A stretch of DNA of 64,000 nt, taken from assembly GCA_964405465.1 (NCBI GenBank), contig CAYONZ010000009.1, positions 1 through 64,000 on the forward strand, written 5' to 3'. Shown piece by piece: positions 27,011 to 35,806 of the stretch. The position numbers and the translations under genes were made by a program. The DNA is from CAYONZ01 sp964405465 (GTDB taxonomy: Bacteria > Bdellovibrionota > Bdellovibrionia > Bdellovibrionales > JAMPXM01). Position 1 is the first letter of the stretch. Each line of letters begins with the position of its first letter. Below the pieces are notes generated by a model. It did not search any database. It worked only from the letters and a program-made list of their open reading frames with translations, and was not told the DNA's origin.

Positions 27011-29420
27011 ACTTGCAAAACAACCAAATCAAGAAACAACTCGAGAAGGTTTTCGAGTCAAGATCTGGTTGTTTTCTATTTTTATCGCAGCAAGCTTACT
27101 GGGACTAAGGCTCTTTAAAAATCCTTTACTCAGCGACCTATCCTATTCCCGCGCCGTTTATGCACAAGACAATCAATTGCTTCGCCTGACACTTTCAGAA
27201 GATGAGAAGTACCGTCTTCCGACCGACCTCAACTTGGTAGATGCAAAACTTGTTGAAGCCTTTTTGTTACATGAAGACCAACTTTTCTTTTTCCACCCTG
27301 GGGTAAATCCGTATTCATTAGCCAGAGCACTCTTTGCTGTGTTTCTGCCACAAGCGAAAAAGGTGGGCGGTTCAACTATTACCATGCAACTTGCGAGGCT
27401 AAAATATGATCTCTATACCAAAAACTACTTAGGAAAAATGCAACAGATCGCCTTAGCTATTTGGCTTGAAGCACTCTACTCAAAAAAAGAGATTCTAAAA
27501 AGTTATCTCACGCTCGCCCCGTTTGGAGGTAACATTGAAGGCATCGAGGCCGCTTCGCTGATTTATTATCAAAAATCCGCTCAGCATCTTTCGCTTGCTG
27601 AAGCATTGACCCTTGCAATTATCCCACAAAGTCCTCGACTTCGTTCGCTCAATCAGGACGACGCCACCCATCTCGTTCTATTGCGCTCGCGGCAGGAGTT
27701 ATTCAGATCATGGGTCCAGCGCCACCCAAAAGATCAGCAGCTGCAAATTGATCTAGAACTCCCACTTACATCACAGAAAATTCGCAATCTTCCTTTCTAT
27801 GCTCCACATTTTGTCGAGACTGTTCTCAGAAGACAAGCCTCGGAATTATCGCCCACTCATATTGGTTCTACCGGTAAAACCGCTATCAAAACAAATCTCA
27901 ACCTTCGCCTACAGCTTGCACTTGAAAAAAATTTGAAGGCCTATTTAATTTCGAAAAACCAAGTCGGTGCACACAATGGGGCGATGATGGTCGTCAACTA
28001 TGAAACCCTGAACATCGAAGCACTCATTGGGTCGAATGACTATCAAGATCGAATCATTGAGGGGCAAGTCAATGGAACCATCGCCAAAAGAAGTCCTGGG
28101 TCCACGCTCAAGCCTTTACTATACGCCCTGGCATTGGATCAGGGTTTGATCACTCCTATGACTCTACTCAAAGACACTCCAAAAAGTTTCGGAGCATTTG
28201 AGCCAGAAAATTTTGATCAAAACTTTTCGGGTCCAATATCCGCAACCGATGCGTTGATTCACAGTCGAAATGTTCCAGCAGTCACTTTAGATTCGCAAAT
28301 AAAATCGCCCAGTTTTCACGACTTCCTTTCTGAATTCGGCATATCAGATCTAAAAACTCAAAAGCACTACGGACTGAGTCTTTCCTTGGGGGGAGCCGAA
28401 GTCACGATGGAAGAACTCGTTTCTCTTTATGCTCTCCTTGCCAATCTGGGAGAAAGAAAAAAAATAAACTGGTTCGAATCAGCGAAGACAACGCCTTTGC
28501 ACAAAGAAAAATTCAATTTGCTTTCAAAAGAAGCGGCCTTCATTGCATTGGATATGCTCACAAAGAACCCTCGCCCCTCCGGCGAACGCTATGATGAATA
28601 CCTTAAAAATCCAACCAAGGTAGCCTGGAAGACAGGCACATCATTTGGTTTTCGCGATGCTTGGAGCGTCGGCATTTTTGGTCAATATGTCGTCGCTGTG
28701 TGGATAGGAAATTTTGATTCCACACCGAACCCAGCCTTTGTTGGCCGAGATATGGCTGGCCCCTTGCTTTTTCAGGTGATTGATCATCTCAAGCCCTTGG
28801 CGAAAGCAAATCCCCGCTGGCAATCACCTTTGGGTTTGAACGTAAAAAAAGTAAACGTCTGCGCACTTTCTGGCGCACAACCCAACACTCATTGCCGGCA
28901 TCAAGTGGCAACATGGTTCATCCCGACAAAGTCACCTATCGCCGATTGCAAAATTCATCAAGAGATTTGGATTTCGAAGGTCAGCAAAAAACGTCTGTGC
29001 TATCCACCACAAAATCCACTCTTAGCTCAGACAGAAGTTTTTGAAATATGGCCAACAGACCTGCTGCGTGACTTCAAAGCCTTTGGTGTTGTCAAGCGCA
29101 CTCCACCAGAATTCGAAGCCTCTTGCGCATTATCTCTCCATGAGGGACGTGGTAGCCCTCCACAAATCACCTCACCTCGCGCAGGACTTGCATATAAAAT
29201 TCGCGTCTCCAACAAGCTACAAAACAAAATTCCTTTACAAGCAGTCATCGACAGCGACGCAAGTGAGATCACATGGTTCATCGATAGCGAACTCGTTGGA
29301 AAATCCGATCGCCTTCACCCGATACTGTGGACGGCCCGCCCCGGTCATTTCACAGTTAGGGCCGTCGACAACCTCGGTCGCACTGATTCACGCGAAGTCC
29401 AAATTCAAATGATTCAATAG
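26997..29420 (+). CDS. pbpC: Penicillin-binding protein 1C
   Basis: Bifunctional glycosyltransferase/transpeptidase-family protein of the inner membrane. After one membrane helix (IWLFSIFIAASLLGLRLF) comes the GT51 domain with the catalytic EDQLFFFHPGVN and GGSTITMQLARL, then the transpeptidase domain with the SxxK serine in SPGSTLKP, the SRN of HSRNVPAV and WKTGTS, and the C-terminal BiPBP domain typical of PBP1C. The longest frame starts at 26910, deep inside the preceding gene; I prefer the TTG at 26997 (about 807 residues), which has GGAG eight bases upstream and overlaps the alpha2-macroglobulin stop by 14 bases. The yfhM-pbpC pair is conserved in many Gram-negatives. Confidence 0.93.
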   Translation: MRKNRLAKQPNQETTREGFRVKIWLFSIFIAASLLGLRLFKNPLLSDLSYSRAVYAQDNQLLRLTLSEDEKYRLPTDLNLVDAKLVEAFLLHEDQLFFFHPGVNPYSLARALFAVFLPQAKKVGGSTITMQLARLKYDLYTKNYLGKMQQIALAIWLEALYSKKEILKSYLTLAPFGGNIEGIEAASLIYYQKSAQHLSLAEALTLAIIPQSPRLRSLNQDDATHLVLLRSRQELFRSWVQRHPKDQQLQIDLELPLTSQKIRNLPFYAPHFVETVLRRQASELSPTHIGSTGKTAIKTNLNLRLQLALEKNLKAYLISKNQVGAHNGAMMVVNYETLNIEALIGSNDYQDRIIEGQVNGTIAKRSPGSTLKPLLYALALDQGLITPMTLLKDTPKSFGAFEPENFDQNFSGPISATDALIHSRNVPAVTLDSQIKSPSFHDFLSEFGISDLKTQKHYGLSLSLGGAEVTMEELVSLYALLANLGERKKINWFESAKTTPLHKEKFNLLSKEAAFIALDMLTKNPRPSGERYDEYLKNPTKVAWKTGTSFGFRDAWSVGIFGQYVVAVWIGNFDSTPNPAFVGRDMAGPLLFQVIDHLKPLAKANPRWQSPLGLNVKKVNVCALSGAQPNTHCRHQVATWFIPTKSPIADCKIHQEIWISKVSKKRLCYPPQNPLLAQTEVFEIWPTDLLRDFKAFGVVKRTPPEFEASCALSLHEGRGSPPQITSPRAGLAYKIRVSNKLQNKIPLQAVIDSDASEITWFIDSELVGKSDRLHPILWTARPGHFTVRAVDNLGRTDSREVQIQMIQ

Positions 29421-29577
29421 AGCAGGACTTCATTGAATCGAACGCCGCGAACTGAAATGACTGATGTGACCTGAAGGTGTGATTTGAAAATCAAAAACTA
29501 AGAAAGGGCGTTGCGACTTGGACGAAGAAAAGTAAGGGATCTTTACCATCCACAATGAAAGACTCTGCCTCAAACCC

Positions 29578-31062
29578 TTAAGAGGCAGCTTTGTGACCAG
29601 AGGACAAAAGCTGAATCAGGCCATCTGGAATATCATCTAGGTGCATCACCTGATCCGCGCCTCCAGCCTTGATAGCCTCTTTAGGCATTCCAAAAACCAC
29701 ACAGCTTTTTTCATCCTGACAGATCGTTCGTGCGCCAGACTTTTTCATCTTCAACAAGCCTTTTGCACCATCGGCACCCATGCCTGTCAAAACCAGACCT
29801 ATCGCACGGCCTTTGATGACCTCAGCAACTGAGTCAAAAAGATAGTCCACCGAAGGACGATGTCGGTTGACTGGATCGTCATTGTTGATTTCAAGTTTAA
29901 ATCCTGTACCCGATTTGAAAACCTTCATTTGCTTGCCACCAGGTGCAACATACACCTGACCTGGTCTCAGCTCATCTTGATCTTCTGCCTCTTTGACATC
30001 AAATGCACACAATTCATTCAAGCGTTTGGCAAATGCCAAAGAAAATACAGGTGGAATGTGTTGAACGATAATGATCGGTGGAATCTCTTTTGGCAATTGA
30101 GTTAAAATCGCGCGCAGAGCCTCGGTGCCACCCGTCGAAGAACCGATTGCCACAATCGTATTGAGATCCAACTTGGCTGTCGATTTTTTGGTGACCTTAC
30201 TCGCACCACCTTGCACCAAATTGGCCTGAGCAGCGGCCTTAACCTTTTCAATAATAACAGGTTTTACAGCGCTCAACTCTTTAAAGTCTGGTTTTTTAAT
30301 ATAATCAACGGCACCGCTCTCGAGAGCGTTCAATACCATCGGTCCCTCTTCCATACTGATCGAACTGATCATGACCGTAGGGATTCGATATTTCGGAAAT
30401 ATCTTTTTCAATAACGTCACGCCATCCATTTCGGGCATATGAATATCAAGCGTAATCACATCTGGTTTATGCTTTTGAATCAACTCTTCAACTTGTGATG
30501 GACGATCAGCGGTTGCAACCACTTCGAGTTCGGCATCTGAGCTGAAGATCTTGCTTAAAAGATCACGAATCGTTTTCGAATCATCCACGATTAAGATTTT
30601 AATCGGTCCCGAAAACACTCGCTCCGATCCACGGTCACCTGACTTGTCAATCGCTGGCTCCGGTACGACTGGAGGAGCGATTTCCAACGAAACACGCAAG
30701 CGCCCCTGATCAGGAAAATACAAAACCTCAGTTCCCAATGGCTTCTCTACTAGCTTTTCTAAACGAATACTGTGCTTTTCTAAGTGTTTCTGCAGGTCAT
30801 GCAAATGCCCAGCGGGACTTCCAACAACCTTAGCGTGCACTTCACTGCCATTTAAATGCTTCATGCCTTCTTCAAGACATTTGCTCAATTTATCAAGTTT
30901 TTCTCGCCACTGATCTGGAATCAATAACGCCACACCCGGAGTGGATCCACAAAACAAGTAAATCAACACTCCAGAGTGAACACCCACCCGGTATTGAACC
31001 TTGTCGGTCGGTACCACCCAGGTCCAATATTTCATTTTAGAATACACACTCGAATTAGACAT
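29578..31062 (-). CDS. cheB: CheB methylesterase with N-terminal CheD-like domain
   Basis: Removes methyl groups from, or deamidates, chemoreceptors. Residues about 155-275 are a receiver domain with the phospho-acceptor Asp in TLDIHMPEMDG and Thr/Lys partners; the C-terminal esterase domain has GSSTGG (catalytic Ser), VQHIPP (His) and GMGADGAKG (Asp), so it should be active. The first 130 residues resemble CheD (a glutamine deamidase) in order and pattern, YRVGVHSGVLIYLF, VHAKVVGSPAG and LGTEVLYFPDQGRLRV, but the CheD catalytic Cys in LGSCV is replaced (GVHSG). The ATG at 31062 is preferred; the longer frame uses a GTG. It overlaps the CheR-fusion gene and is last in the operon. Confidence 0.88.
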   Translation of the reverse strand: MSNSSVYSKMKYWTWVVPTDKVQYRVGVHSGVLIYLFCGSTPGVALLIPDQWREKLDKLSKCLEEGMKHLNGSEVHAKVVGSPAGHLHDLQKHLEKHSIRLEKLVEKPLGTEVLYFPDQGRLRVSLEIAPPVVPEPAIDKSGDRGSERVFSGPIKILIVDDSKTIRDLLSKIFSSDAELEVVATADRPSQVEELIQKHKPDVITLDIHMPEMDGVTLLKKIFPKYRIPTVMISSISMEEGPMVLNALESGAVDYIKKPDFKELSAVKPVIIEKVKAAAQANLVQGGASKVTKKSTAKLDLNTIVAIGSSTGGTEALRAILTQLPKEIPPIIIVQHIPPVFSLAFAKRLNELCAFDVKEAEDQDELRPGQVYVAPGGKQMKVFKSGTGFKLEINNDDPVNRHRPSVDYLFDSVAEVIKGRAIGLVLTGMGADGAKGLLKMKKSGARTICQDEKSCVVFGMPKEAIKAGGADQVMHLDDIPDGLIQLLSSGHKAAS

Positions 31063-32935
31063 GATTCTCACTCAAATATTTACAAGAATTATAGGCAAAA
31101 CTGGTCACGGGAACAATGTCCGCAGCAACTTCCTTGAGGCCCGAACTCTTTGCACCTAAGTCTTCAACAATTAAAAATGCGGAAGACCATTCTGGCACTC
31201 TACGCGACACCACTTGTGTTGACTCGCCGTAAACGAGAATCACCGTTGGTGCCACCTTCCATTTGTCTTTCAAACCATCAAAGCAGGTTTTAAAATCACC
31301 AAAATACATGGTGTTCTTCGCTAAAGGTTCCTGACCCGTCTTCAAATGTTTGACCGCAATCGGAACTTCTTTGCCAAACTCCGATACAAAGTGCTCGAGT
31401 GCCGCGTCTGATCCCTCGACCAAGACCACCGTCGGAGGCTGATCCCCAGTCAACTCTTTGGCAAAGGCCTTGAGTCTGTTGCGATCTGAGATATTGGCAA
31501 GTGCCAGGCGCAGTTTTTTCTCAGGATGCGAGATGATGGCTTTCGCCTTAAACTGATTGTCGAGCTTCAAACTATTATGTGAATGTTCAACTTTACTTCT
31601 AAATGCGCATCGAAGCTTGGTACGAATTTCATCACCACGTTCAGTTAAATTGGCCAGTGCAGGTTTCTCAACGTAATCACTTGCCCCCAGTTTTAGCGCC
31701 TGCATGGCCACATCAGCATTCTCTCGAGAGACCGAGGTCACCATCACCACAGGAGGATGGCCTGATGCCATATTTGAGCGCAAATACTCGATTCCATCTT
31801 GCTCTGGCATATGAATATCAAGGGTGATCAAATCGGGTTTCAATTCCTTTACTTTTTTGGTTGCATCAAAACCATTGATCGCCGTACCGCAAACTTCGAA
31901 ACCATTTTCTTTTTTCAAAATCTGTTTCATCAATGTCAAAACGCTTGGTGAATCGTCCACACACAAAACCCGCAAAACATCAGGAATAGGTGGAGGTGCC
32001 GGAACAGCCGGAGCATTTGTTTGAGAAACTGACGGTCGAGATGCAGAAGCGAATGACGGAGCCGAGACTTCTGATTTTGGCGCTTCCACTTTATGACGAT
32101 AAATCGATGGTCCCATTGATTGAACTGGTAAACTCATGCCATACAAAGACTCAGAGATACCAATGAAAAAATAGCCGTGGGTGTGAACATGGTTCAATAA
32201 ATTAGAAGTGATTTTCTTTACTTGATCAGCTGTAAAGTAAATGAATACATTGCGACAAAATACCACATCAAATTTCTGTCCATTTAATTCTTTTGAGAAA
32301 TCCAGAAGATTAGCAACAAAGAACTTGGTATGATCTTTGATGGTTTTTTTGGCCTTCACATACTCCGCAATATCGCCAGTGCCGCGAGCCCAATGATTCT
32401 CAATGTACAACAACGGAACCTCTTTGATTTCATTTCGAAGATACACTCCGTTATTGGCTAGTGCGACTGATTCTTTATCTACATCAGATCCCCACACCTC
32501 ATAGGTACAATCAGGAGCAAGTCTACGAAGATGATGGGCTAAAAACATTGAAAGCGAATACACTTCCTGACCTCGACTACAGGCGGCCGACCAAACGCGA
32601 ATCTTTTTATCGCCACGCTCACGAGCTGCACGAATCACTTCAGGCAGAGCATGCCGCTCAAGATATTCGAAATGCGCAAATTCTCTAAAAAAATAACTAT
32701 GATGTGTGGTCAACAATGACACGAGAGCTTGAGTTTCAGATTGCGCATTGTCTTGCACATATTTGAGATATTGCTCTTCGGTCTTTATCTTCAACTCATG
32801 CATTCTTCTTTTCAAACGCGTCTCTACCATTGCACGTTGCTTATCACCTAATTGGACACCTGTGATTTGCGTCACGATCTGTGAGACCGTTGCCAGCACA
32901 TCGCCACTCGATCCAATTTTTTTCGCTATTGTCAT
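31055..32935 (-). CDS. cheR: CheR methyltransferase - receiver - CheB-like (decayed) fusion
   Basis: About 626 residues. Residues 10-285 are CheR, methylating receptor glutamates with SAM: HHSYFFRE, SAACSRGQEVYS (SAM loop) and FDVVFCRNVFIYF are intact. A Pro/Ala/Ser linker leads to a receiver (about 320-445) with Asp in ITLDIHMPEQDG and Lys in YVEKPA. The final 150 residues track the CheB esterase domain step by step (ELTGDQPPTVVLVEGSDAAL, PLAKNTMYFGDFK, TVILVYGES) but lack the Ser-TGG, QH and GADG catalytic motifs. The ATG at 32935 has GGAG seven bases upstream. The gene lies between cheW and cheB and overlaps cheB by eight bases. Confidence 0.88.
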   Translation of the reverse strand: MTIAKKIGSSGDVLATVSQIVTQITGVQLGDKQRAMVETRLKRRMHELKIKTEEQYLKYVQDNAQSETQALVSLLTTHHSYFFREFAHFEYLERHALPEVIRAARERGDKKIRVWSAACSRGQEVYSLSMFLAHHLRRLAPDCTYEVWGSDVDKESVALANNGVYLRNEIKEVPLLYIENHWARGTGDIAEYVKAKKTIKDHTKFFVANLLDFSKELNGQKFDVVFCRNVFIYFTADQVKKITSNLLNHVHTHGYFFIGISESLYGMSLPVQSMGPSIYRHKVEAPKSEVSAPSFASASRPSVSQTNAPAVPAPPPIPDVLRVLCVDDSPSVLTLMKQILKKENGFEVCGTAINGFDATKKVKELKPDLITLDIHMPEQDGIEYLRSNMASGHPPVVMVTSVSRENADVAMQALKLGASDYVEKPALANLTERGDEIRTKLRCAFRSKVEHSHNSLKLDNQFKAKAIISHPEKKLRLALANISDRNRLKAFAKELTGDQPPTVVLVEGSDAALEHFVSEFGKEVPIAVKHLKTGQEPLAKNTMYFGDFKTCFDGLKDKWKVAPTVILVYGESTQVVSRRVPEWSSAFLIVEDLGAKSSGLKEVAADIVPVTSFAYNSCKYLSENHV

Positions 32936-32997
32936 ATGCTCTCCGCGCAATTTTGTGATGCCAATTCTTACTACGATCCTCACTATCAAGAAAGAGA

Positions 32998-33492
32998 CTA
33001 AGCCGCTTTCTTTGCAGCTCCAGCTTTAGCCACAGCGGCATGGTCTTCAACACTCAGTGTTTTGGTAATATCAATCAAAAGAACCAGCTTTTTACCGTTT
33101 CTAAAAACATTCGTAATATATTCGGTGCTCTTATTGCTTTGAATCTCGGGCTTATCAGAAATGTCTGAGGCCTTTGGCGACAAGACCGAATTAATTGAGT
33201 CAACAACAACCCCCATACAAAATGTTCCGAGGTCTATGATGATAACTGCATTTTCAGTCGAAGTATTTTGCGAAACTTTCACACCAAACTTTTGCCGCAA
33301 ATCAATGACCGAAATCACCTGACCACGAAGATTCATTATTCCTAAGAAGTAGGCTGGAGTAAATGGAATCGGCGTGATTTCGGGAAGCGCGATCACCTCT
33401 TTAACAGTTAACAGAGGAATTGCGTAGTCTTCAGTTCCGAGAGAAAAGTTGAGATATCTCGATCCCTGGGTGTCTTGTTGAAAGTCGTTCAT
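32998..33492 (-). CDS. cheW: Chemotaxis coupling protein CheW
   Basis: A 164-residue adaptor linking receptors to CheA. The SH3-like double fold is recognisable from RYLNFSLGTEDYAIPLLTVKEVI, FFLG/YFLGIMNLRGQVISVIDLRQKFG and DSINSVLSPKASDIS. The C-terminal AAVAKAGAAKKAA tail is an Ala/Lys extension not needed for the fold. Its ATG overlaps the cheA stop (ATGA at 33489-33492), so the two are translationally coupled. Confidence 0.95.
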   Translation of the reverse strand: MNDFQQDTQGSRYLNFSLGTEDYAIPLLTVKEVIALPEITPIPFTPAYFLGIMNLRGQVISVIDLRQKFGVKVSQNTSTENAVIIIDLGTFCMGVVVDSINSVLSPKASDISDKPEIQSNKSTEYITNVFRNGKKLVLLIDITKTLSVEDHAAVAKAGAAKKAA

Positions 33493-35429
33493 ACCGTGGC
33501 TCTCCTTAATTCTTTATTTGATCGATTCGAGGTTGGCCCAACAGGGCCCTTTTTGATGAGTTCGCCCACTTCTAAAATGAGAGAAGGTCGACCATCACCC
33601 AAGATTGCACTTCCGCTGAAGCCTTTGAGATGTTGCACTTCTGGGCCTAAGCTTTTAATTACAACTTGCTGCTGGCCAATAATATCATCAACCAAAACAG
33701 CAAATGGTTTTTCAAGCGTGCGTACCACTATTGCGATACACTCTGATGCGTCTTTTCCGGGACCGTTTCTTCCTAAGAGACTTTGTAAGCGGTACATCGG
33801 TAAGTTCTCTCCTCTTAACATCAAGACCTCACCCAGTCCGGTGTTTTTCTGCACATCTTTTGCTGCCGGCCGCACACTTTCGTGAACATGCGAGAGTGGA
33901 ATAATGAATCGATCCGATTCAGACCGAATAACCATTCCATCGATAATCGCCAGAGTCAGAGGCAGGCGGATTTTAAATGTCGTCCCTTTTCCCAACTCTG
34001 TTTCAATTTGAATATCACCCTGCAATTTCTCGATATTGGTCTTCACTACATCCATTCCAACACCACGGCCCGAGACATCGGTGACCACATCTTTGGTTGA
34101 AAATCCTGGGTGAAAAACCAGGTTCACTGCTTCACGCTCAGTCAACTGAGTCCCTGGTTTCAACAGACCTTTCTCGAAAGCTTTTTTCTTCAATCGTTCT
34201 GGGTCGATCCCGCCACCGTTATCTTTGATCTCAATGACTAAATTTCCGGATTGGTGAAAGGCATTGAGAATAACTTCACCCTGTGCAGGTTTGCCTTTTT
34301 CAATTCGCGCCTCAGGTGATTCAATACCGTGATCGCAGGCATTTCTAATTAAGTGCACCAACGGATCCCCAAGGTGTTCAAGAACTGTTTTGTCGACTTC
34401 TGTTTCTTCACCAATCAATTTCAATTCTACTTTTTTGTTCAACTGCCCCGCCGTATCCCGGACAATTCGCTGCATCTTCTGAAACGTTTGCTTAAGTGGA
34501 ACCATGCGAAGACCCATCGAAATATCTTGAACCTCTTTTGTAACCTTACCTAACTGATGCACAGTCTTACGCATCAACGGAGAATTCGACCCGACAGCTT
34601 GCTCACGTAGAACCGCTTGTAAGATCACCATCTCACCTACAAAATTCAAAAGCTTTTCGAGACGTCCGAGGCTGACTCGTACGGTTTCATCAGAGTTGCC
34701 TCCGCCGGCCTTCTTCGTTTCACCCTCTGGCTTTTTCGCTGCCTCTGGCGATTTAGCGGCAGCCTGAGCACTTGCAATTGGAATCACTGTCGCAGCTGGT
34801 TTATTGGGCTGCGCCACCACCGGAGCCGAAACCTCTGGCACGCCTGCGGCTTGATGCTCGGCCTGCATAGCTGGATCTAGGAATTCAAGCTCCTCAGTGT
34901 CTTCTTCAAAATTCCCCTGGCTCGCGGCGACCAAAGCTGTCGTGTCTGCCTTACCGAAGGTGTTGACCGCCTGAGAAACCGCCGGCGCATGCGCCTCAAA
35001 TGGATCGCGCACCGATGGAGCCGAGTGAATTTCAACCTTTACTTCACCATTAATATGTTGGCGAATCTCGACAAGTAGTGAATCGCTATCCACACTCGAC
35101 GTGTGATCCTTTTTGAGAGTTGCGATAAAATGCAAAAGGTGATCGTTACATCGAAGCAAAAGATCAACTGTTGCCTCCTGAACTGGAATTTCACGATTTT
35201 TTAGTTTCAAAAGCAAAGACTCAAGTTCGTGCGTGAAAGCGCCCAGCTCATCAAAACCAACAGCCTTGGCACTTCCCTTCAGATTATGCGCGATACGAAA
35301 GATCTGCTCCAAGATAGCCGGATCATCTGGCGTACGTTCAAGACTTAGAAAGCAATGTTCGGCATCCGCCAAGCCCTGCGATGCCTCCTCTAAAAATCCC
35401 GCCCGTAATTCTATTTCAAAATCGTCCAT
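33489..35429 (-). CDS. cheA: Chemotaxis histidine kinase CheA
   Basis: About 646 residues with the P1 phosphotransfer domain (His48 in IAHNLKGSAKAVG), an Ala/Pro/Glu-rich linker replacing a clear P2 domain, P3 dimerisation helices (KLLNFVGEMVILQAVLRE), the P4 ATPase (HLIRNACDHGIESP, DNGGGIDP, SGRGVGMDVV) and the P5 CheW-like domain. A CheY/CheB-binding P2 is not obvious in the linker. Start at ATG 35429 (GTG 35435 is also possible). It is first in the operon cheA-cheW-cheR-cheB; no receptor gene and no cheY are in the operon. Confidence 0.95.
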   Translation of the reverse strand: MDDFEIELRAGFLEEASQGLADAEHCFLSLERTPDDPAILEQIFRIAHNLKGSAKAVGFDELGAFTHELESLLLKLKNREIPVQEATVDLLLRCNDHLLHFIATLKKDHTSSVDSDSLLVEIRQHINGEVKVEIHSAPSVRDPFEAHAPAVSQAVNTFGKADTTALVAASQGNFEEDTEELEFLDPAMQAEHQAAGVPEVSAPVVAQPNKPAATVIPIASAQAAAKSPEAAKKPEGETKKAGGGNSDETVRVSLGRLEKLLNFVGEMVILQAVLREQAVGSNSPLMRKTVHQLGKVTKEVQDISMGLRMVPLKQTFQKMQRIVRDTAGQLNKKVELKLIGEETEVDKTVLEHLGDPLVHLIRNACDHGIESPEARIEKGKPAQGEVILNAFHQSGNLVIEIKDNGGGIDPERLKKKAFEKGLLKPGTQLTEREAVNLVFHPGFSTKDVVTDVSGRGVGMDVVKTNIEKLQGDIQIETELGKGTTFKIRLPLTLAIIDGMVIRSESDRFIIPLSHVHESVRPAAKDVQKNTGLGEVLMLRGENLPMYRLQSLLGRNGPGKDASECIAIVVRTLEKPFAVLVDDIIGQQQVVIKSLGPEVQHLKGFSGSAILGDGRPSLILEVGELIKKGPVGPTSNRSNKELRRATV

Positions 35430-35806
35430 GCCCACCCCACGTGAGTTAACACTGTCTCCAAGGGCTCATCGGTTTCATTGGAAACCGACTTAAATGACAA
35501 ACTCGCGATTCCATTTCGTTTTACACTAGACCTTAATCTGGTTTTATTTCGAGTTCCTCACATTCATTTATCCATTTTTTAGTCGAGCTTTTGTTCGAGG
35601 TCTCCCAACTAGACCTTCATCAGCATTAGAAAAAGAATCTATATTAGGGCGTGTCCTGAATTGTTACGTAACTTGTGTAGAAAAATTCACCGCCTCGCCT
35701 CATTTAATTGCGTTTAAATAGACAACGAAATGTACCGAAATGACCAGACCGGCTATTGCCAAGAAGTGGCTTGAGCTTGTTGCTCACGTATATGAATAGT
35801 CAGAAA
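35430..35806. other. Leader and intergenic region upstream of cheA
   Basis: About 375 bases between cheA and the hybrid kinase, both on the minus strand. A perfect hairpin TCGGTTTC-ATTG-GAAACCGA sits at 35469-35488, about 40 bases before the cheA start, probably in its 5' leader. The nonamer CTAGACCTT occurs twice (around 35526 and 35608). No gene is supported. An RNA-based control of cheA by the hairpin is possible but unproven. Confidence 0.45.

Noticed and set aside
28465..28485. GGTTCGAATC-like stretch resembling a tRNA T-loop.
   Set aside because: It lies inside pbpC and no acceptor, D or anticodon arms could be built around it.
29565..29588. CTGCCTC/GAGGCAG hairpin at the cheB stop, considered as a terminator.
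   Set aside because: The stem overlaps the last codons of cheB and no T-run follows on the minus strand.
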